A model generated the notes under the pieces. The model did no database searches and was not told the DNA's origin. It saw only the letters and a list, made by a program, of their open reading frames with translations. A stretch of DNA of 10,162 bases from Rhodoferax sp. Lineage in GTDB: Bacteria; Pseudomonadota; Gammaproteobacteria; Burkholderiales; Burkholderiaceae_C. The stretch is from the NCBI GenBank assembly GCA_021737905.1, contig JAIPDA010000072.1, forward strand, positions 1 to 10,162, read 5' to 3'. A program made the translations under genes and the position numbers. Shown here in pieces: positions 6,805-10,162 of the stretch (position 1 is the stretch's first letter; each line of letters starts with the position of its first letter).

Positions 6805-7787
6805 GCGAAATGGTCAAAGGAAGCGAAATGGTGCGGCATGGGGGCGCCCGTTGCATCGAGCAGTCGCAAGCCGGGCTGGGCATCGATACGGCCAATGCAA
6901 GTGACCGGCGTGTCGCTGCTCTGGGCTGCGGCCAGGACGGCGCTGCGTGCGGTGGGCGGCGCCGTGAACAGTAGCTCGTAGTCGTCGCCGCCGGACAGCA
7001 CGCAGTGCAGTGCCTGCGCGTGGCTCACGCCCGCGCCAGCCCAGACATCGTGCGAGCGCGCAGCCATGCGTTCAAGCACGGTTTCGGTGTTCAGCGTGGC
7101 GCCGACCTGCGAGGCTTTGAGCAGATGCCCGAGGTCGCCGACCAAGCCGTCGCTGAGGTCCATCGCCGCGCTGGCCAGGCCGCGCAGCGCCATACCGAGC
7201 GCGATGCGGGGGCTGGGTTCTTCCAGGCGCAGCCGCGTTGCCTTGAGCAAGGCAGGCGGCAAAGAAAGCTGGCCTTGCAGGGCTTGCAGTGCCAGCCGCG
7301 CATCACCCAGATGACCGCTCGCATAGATGTCGTCGCCCGGATGCGCGCCGCTGCGCAGCAGGGCCTGGCTTTGACCGCCCGGGGCTGGCACGCTGCCAAA
7401 AACAGTGATGCCGATAGTCAGCGGGCCACGCGTGGTGTCGCCGCCAACCAGCTCGCAACCGTGGCTGTCGGCCAGTGCGAAAAGTCCTCCGGCAAATGCC
7501 GCCAGCCAGACCTCGTCAATGTGCGGCAGTGCCAAGGCCAGCGTGAAGCCCATCGGTTCGGCGCCGCAGGCCGCCAGATCGCTCAAATTAACGGCCAGCG
7601 CTTTATGGCCCAGGCAGCGCGGGTCCACGTCGGTAAAAAAATGCCGGCCCTGCACCAACATGTCGGTTGAAATCGCCATGTGCGAGCCGGCCGGCGTTTG
7701 CAGCAGCGCGCAGTCGTCACCAATGCCCAGCACCGCGCGGCGTGCCGGGCGCTTGAAGAAGCGTTCGATCAGGTCAAATTCACCCAT
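6801..7787 (-). CDS. thiL: Thiamine-monophosphate kinase
   Basis: Catalyses the last step of thiamine diphosphate synthesis, phosphorylating thiamine monophosphate with ATP. The 328 residues (E. coli 325) carry the PurM/ThiL-type metal and nucleotide motifs in order: GIGDDCAL at 21-28, STDML at 40-44, NLSDLAACGAEP at 67-78, GGDTTRG at 115-121, AMDLSDGLVGDLGH at 208-221, and SGGDDYELLF at 265-274. The ATG at 7787 lacks a clear Shine-Dalgarno but has a TATGCT hexamer ending eight bases upstream, so a short or absent 5' leader is possible. It is followed by pgpA with a four-base overlap; thiL-pgpA-pncC (cinA-type) order is common in proteobacteria. Confidence 0.95.
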   Translation of the reverse strand: MGEFDLIERFFKRPARRAVLGIGDDCALLQTPAGSHMAISTDMLVQGRHFFTDVDPRCLGHKALAVNLSDLAACGAEPMGFTLALALPHIDEVWLAAFAGGLFALADSHGCELVGGDTTRGPLTIGITVFGSVPAPGGQSQALLRSGAHPGDDIYASGHLGDARLALQALQGQLSLPPALLKATRLRLEEPSPRIALGMALRGLASAAMDLSDGLVGDLGHLLKASQVGATLNTETVLERMAARSHDVWAGAGVSHAQALHCVLSGGDDYELLFTAPPTARSAVLAAAQSSDTPVTCIGRIDAQPGLRLLDATGAPMPHHFASFDHFA

Positions 7788-7795
7788 AAGCGCTC

Positions 7796-7801
7796 AGCAT
7801 A
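7796..7801 (-). promoter_or_regulatory. Candidate -10 hexamer of a thiL promoter
   Basis: The minus strand reads TATGCT (four of six matches to TATAAT), ending eight bases before the thiL ATG. No -35 match is seen at 16-18 bases. If used, transcription would begin at or next to the ATG. Weak evidence on its own. Confidence 0.3.
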
Positions 7802-7831
7802 ACGCGCCGGGGCTGGCAGGCGCAGTGGCTT

Positions 7832-8221
7832 TCAGTGCAGCACGCGGGCGGGCGAACCGGGCGTGGCTTCCAGCACGAACATGGGAATCTCGGCCTCAAA
7901 ACGCGTGCCGTCTTCAGCCACGCAGAAGTACTGGCCGTGCATGGTGCCGGTGGCGGTGCGCAAGCGTGAAGCACTGCTGTACTGAAAAGACTCGCCCGGC
8001 CGCAGCAGCGGCTGGTGGCCGACCACGCCCAGGCCTTTGACTTCGTCGCTGTGACCGTTGGCGTCGCTGATAAACCAGTGGCGCGCAATCAGCTGGGCCG
8101 CCGCCTCACCGGTGTTGGTGATGGTCACGGTGTACGAAAAAGCAAACAGCTGGTTCTCTGGCTCGGACTGTTCCGGCAGGTAACGCGGCAGGACTTCGCA
8201 GGAAAATTGGTAGGTCGGCAT
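7832..8221 (-). CDS. apaG: ApaG family protein (Co2+/Mg2+ efflux-associated)
   Basis: A small cytosolic protein with an immunoglobulin/fibronectin III-like fold, linked in enterobacteria to cobalt resistance and Mg2+ efflux; its molecular role is unsettled. From the ATG at 8221 it has 129 residues (E. coli 125). Recognisable stretches are RYLPEQSEPENQLFAFSYTVTITNTG near the N-terminus, AQLIARHWFISDANG, then the conserved GLGVVGHQPLLRPGESFQYSS and TGTMHGQYFCVAEDG. An upstream in-frame ATG at 8245 adds eight residues. I prefer 8221 because homologues begin with a short M-x-x-Y-x-F. Neither start has a convincing ribosome binding site. It is divergent from rpe and lies 44 bases upstream of thiL on the same strand. 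Confidence 0.88.
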   Translation of the reverse strand: MPTYQFSCEVLPRYLPEQSEPENQLFAFSYTVTITNTGEAAAQLIARHWFISDANGHSDEVKGLGVVGHQPLLRPGESFQYSSASRLRTATGTMHGQYFCVAEDGTRFEAEIPMFVLEATPGSPARVLH

Positions 8222-8297
8222 GGTATTGAGAATGAAGGCTTGCATGTTAACGCGGCCACTATCCCGGCCAGTTACCTTGCTCGCCTGGCCATAGCCT

Positions 8298-8319
8298 GCG
8301 CCGGCGCTTAAGCGACAAT
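8298..8319 (+). promoter_or_regulatory. Candidate rpe promoter: overlapping palindromes abutting a -10-like hexamer
   Basis: Two ten-base palindromes overlap here: GCGCCGGCGC (8298-8307) and CGCTTAAGCG (8305-8314). They run into GACAAT (8314-8319), four of six matches to TATAAT, ending six bases before the rpe ATG. There is no -35 match at 16-18 bases and no Shine-Dalgarno. The layout suggests start of transcription at or beside the ATG, with a possible operator just upstream. The region also serves divergent apaG (minus-strand GATAGT at 8263-8258). Confidence 0.35.
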
Positions 8320-8325
8320 CCAGCC

Positions 8326-9021
<696 letters not shown>

Positions 9022-9035
9022 GCTTGCCGCTGCCA

Positions 9036-9725
9036 ATGTCGATGTCGCTGCCGTTCTCAATGCCCGATGTGCGTGGCGTGATCGTCGATCTGGACGGCAC
9101 CATGGTGGACACGCTGGGCGACTTTGAGGCGGCTCTCAACCGCATGCTGGCCGAGCTGGATTTGCCCCCCGTGACCCGCGCGCTGGTGGAGCGCACCGTG
9201 GGCAGGGGCTCCGAGCACTTGATCCGCGCTGTGTTGGAGCACCAGCTGGCCTTGCCGCAAGTAGATGCCCTCATGGAACCGGCCTGGCGCATTTACCAGC
9301 GCCACTACCTGGACATCAATGGCGCTTTTTCTACGGTGTACCCCGGCGTGCTGGCCGGTTTGCAGCAATGGCAGGCCAGCGGCTTGCAACTGGCCTGCTT
9401 GACCAACAAACCGCTCAACTTTGCGCTGCCCCTGCTCAAGGCCAAAGGGCTGGACGTTTTTTTTACGCAGGTGTTCGGCGGCGACAGTTTTGAGCGCAAA
9501 AAACCCGACCCCCTGCCACTGCACAAGACCTGCGAGGCCCTGGGCACACTGGCCGCGCAGACCCTGATGATCGGCGACTCTGAAAACGACGGCCTGGCCG
9601 CCCGCGCCGCCGGCTGCCCGGTGGTGCTGGTGAGCTACGGCTACAACCACGGCAGGCCCATCCGCGAGGTTGACGCCGACGGCTATGTCGATTCGCTGGA
9701 CCAGCTGGCCTTTGCTACACTTTGA
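9036..9725 (+). CDS. gph: Phosphoglycolate phosphatase (HAD superfamily)
   Basis: Hydrolyses 2-phosphoglycolate, arising from DNA repair or from Rubisco oxygenation. Motifs counted from the ATG at 9036 are HAD motif I DLDGTMVDT at 18-26 (Asp18 nucleophile, Asp20 acid/base), motif II LTN at 122-124, motif III Lys156 in KKPDP, and motif IV GDSEND at 180-185. The alpha-helical cap lies between I and II. The start is uncertain: a TTG at 9018 overlaps the rpe stop as TTGA, and ATGs occur at 9036, 9042 and 9060, none with a clear ribosome binding site. All leave motif I intact, and tight coupling to rpe is likely. Other HAD phosphatases look similar, but the rpe-gph-trpE context favours Gph. Confidence 0.9.
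   Translation: MSMSLPFSMPDVRGVIVDLDGTMVDTLGDFEAALNRMLAELDLPPVTRALVERTVGRGSEHLIRAVLEHQLALPQVDALMEPAWRIYQRHYLDINGAFSTVYPGVLAGLQQWQASGLQLACLTNKPLNFALPLLKAKGLDVFFTQVFGGDSFERKKPDPLPLHKTCEALGTLAAQTLMIGDSENDGLAARAAGCPVVLVSYGYNHGRPIREVDADGYVDSLDQLAFATL
9713..9721 (+). promoter_or_regulatory. Candidate extended -10 promoter for the trp leader
   Basis: TG-C-TACACT at the 3' end of gph matches the extended -10 pattern TGN followed by four of six bases of TATAAT. It would place the transcript start about 9727-9729, just before the leader peptide ATG at 9731. The -35 region is poor (TTCGCT at 9693-9698), which extended -10 promoters can tolerate. Read-through from rpe-gph is the alternative. Confidence 0.4.
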
Positions 9726-9730
9726 GTCAC

Positions 9731-9814
9731 ATGTTCATTCACCGCATCACACGTACAGGTTGTAGCGACCGAGGAGCCTGGCCCTGGCGTCGCTGCCATT
9801 TGCTGCGCGCCTGA
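9731..9814 (+). CDS. trpL: Putative trp operon leader peptide
   Basis: A 27-codon open frame between gph and trpE, beginning MFIHRITRTG and ending in RCHLLRA. Its core is W17-P18-W19, two UGG codons separated by one Pro codon, in a peptide this short and immediately before a tryptophan biosynthesis gene. Arginine is also frequent (six codons). It starts five bases after the gph stop; an in-frame TTG at 9722 overlaps that stop and is an alternative start. There is no strong Shine-Dalgarno (only GAG at 9724-9726), so it may be coupled to gph or read from a nearly leaderless transcript. The second Trp codon lies inside an RNA stem described in the attenuator entry. The role as a tryptophan sensor by ribosome stalling is inferred; attenuation of trpE is experimentally known in Pseudomonas putida. 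Confidence 0.7.
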   Translation: MFIHRITRTGCSDRGAWPWRRCHLLRA

Positions 9815-9923
9815 GCGCCGGCCCCGCGCGTCTCGCTCAGCGCTGACGTCAGCCCCCTGATGCGCCCGACCTTGCGTCGGTTCCCATAGCCTCCCGGCCC
9901 CAGCGCCAGTGCGAGGCGTTTTG
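9784..9923 (+). promoter_or_regulatory. Trp attenuator: alternative leader RNA structures upstream of trpE
   Basis: Strand 1 (9784-9796, holding the second Trp codon) can pair with strand 2 (9840-9852): nine consecutive pairs with two G-U wobbles, one C-C mismatch, then three more pairs including another wobble. Strand 2 bases 9840-9845 (GCGCTG) can instead pair with CAGCGC at 9901-9906, which lies inside the terminator-like hairpin at 9889-9917. These pairings exclude each other as in classical attenuation. A ribosome stalled at the Trp codons would cover strand 1, free strand 2 to disrupt the terminator and let trpE be transcribed. A separate hairpin, CCGAC-CTTGC-GTCGG (9866-9880), sits in the loop and would bring the distant arms closer. 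Pairings are seen directly; relative stabilities are not calculated. Confidence 0.6.
9889..9922 (+). terminator. Terminator-like hairpin of the trp attenuator
   Basis: GCCTC (9889-9893) pairs with GAGGC (9913-9917), with an inner GGC (9896-9898) to GCC (9905-9907) stem, followed by G and four T (9919-9922). The T-run is short and the internal loop asymmetric, so it is a modest terminator; this is not rare in high-GC genomes. It lies 52 bases before the trpE start. Confidence 0.5.
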
Positions 9924-9961
9924 AATGAACCGTGTGGTGCTGCCGCAGCGCAGGCCACGCC

Positions 9962-9968
9962 GAAAGGA
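9962..9968 (+). promoter_or_regulatory. Ribosome binding site of trpE
   Basis: GAAAGGA ends six bases before the TTG at 9975 and supports that start. It also sits one base before the out-of-frame ATG at 9970, which is too close for efficient use of that ATG. Confidence 0.65.
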
Positions 9969-9974
9969 CATGTT

Positions 9975-10162
9975 TTGATCTCTGAACTTGAATTCAAAAG
10001 CCTGGCGCAGCAAGGCTACAACCGCATTCCCCTGATGGTTGAGGCCTTTGCCGACCTCGAAACGCCACTCTCGCTCTACCTTAAGCTGGCCTTTTCCAAA
10101 GACGGCGGCAAGTACAGCTTTCTGCTCGAATCGGTGGTGGGCGGTGAGCGCTTTGGACGCTA
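9975..10162 (+). CDS. trpE: Anthranilate synthase component I (5' part, cut by window edge)
   Basis: Makes anthranilate from chorismate with the TrpG glutamine amidotransferase, the first step of tryptophan synthesis. Only 62 complete codons are present; the frame is open at the right edge. The protein begins MISELEFKSLAQQGYNRIPL and continues with YLKL (35-38) and LLESVVGGERFGR (50-62). LLES is the motif known in TrpE for feedback binding of tryptophan. The start is TTG at 9975, chosen because GAAAGGA sits six bases upstream and homology begins there. The ATG at 9970 is out of frame and closes after two codons at a TGA overlapping this TTG. Transcription is probably governed by the attenuator upstream. 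Confidence 0.93.
   Translation, partial: MISELEFKSLAQQGYNRIPLMVEAFADLETPLSLYLKLAFSKDGGKYSFLLESVVGGERFGR

Noticed and set aside
9842..9853. GCTGACGTCAGC, a perfect 12-base palindrome, as a regulator operator
   Set aside because: It lies well downstream of the probable transcript start and is explained as strand 2 of the attenuator, where its bases pair with the Trp-codon strand.
9939..9949. GCTG-CCG-CAGC hairpin as a second terminator before trpE
   Set aside because: Only four pairs, no T-run after it, and it sits just before the trpE ribosome binding site.
9683..9997. 104-codon minus-strand frame across the gph-trpE gap
   Set aside because: It overlaps the end of gph, the leader peptide and the trpE start, has no recognisable motif, and the plus strand explains the region better.

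Overview
The window looks like chromosomal DNA of a betaproteobacterium in the Burkholderiales, most likely family Comamonadaceae (Polaromonas/Rhodoferax-like). This rests on high GC, the protein style of the housekeeping genes, the rpe-gph-trpE order, and intergenic repeats of a kind common in that group. It is an inference from reading, not from a search. Almost every base is coding. I see no phage genes, transposase, CRISPR array, tRNA or rRNA, and no new multi-gene system. The most interesting material is regulatory.

Layout: 1-233 is non-coding and holds two copies of a C-run/G-run repeat and one dRS3-like hairpin. From 5654 down to 234 lies a minus-strand cluster, read right to left: pntAA, pntAB and pntB (proton-translocating NAD(P) transhydrogenase), then an AMP-forming acyl-CoA ligase (fadD-like), then a 5'-methylthioadenosine/S-adenosylhomocysteine nucleosidase. 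Two junctions are ATGA overlaps, and the rest are short gaps. The 116-base leader before pntAA contains several inverted repeats. A second minus-strand cluster runs from 8221 to 5771: apaG, thiL, pgpA and pncC. The last three are joined by 4-base overlaps.

A divergent region at about 8222-8325 separates this from a plus-strand cluster: rpe, gph and the beginning of trpE, which runs off the right edge after 62 codons. Between gph and trpE is about 250 bases containing a previously untracked 27-residue leader peptide. It carries a Trp-Pro-Trp core and is followed by mutually exclusive RNA pairings and a terminator-like hairpin. I read this as a ribosome-mediated tryptophan attenuator controlling trpE.

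The transhydrogenase makes NADPH from NADH using the proton gradient. The acyl-CoA ligase activates fatty acids for oxidation. The nucleosidase clears by-products of S-adenosylmethionine use. ThiL, PgpA and PncC complete thiamine diphosphate synthesis, phosphatidylglycerol synthesis and pyridine nucleotide salvage. Rpe and Gph serve pentose phosphate metabolism and phosphoglycolate repair. A second theme is that several start codons (rpe, thiL, the trp leader, perhaps apaG) have no Shine-Dalgarno sequence and sit 6-12 bases after a -10-like hexamer. This suggests leaderless or nearly leaderless transcripts.
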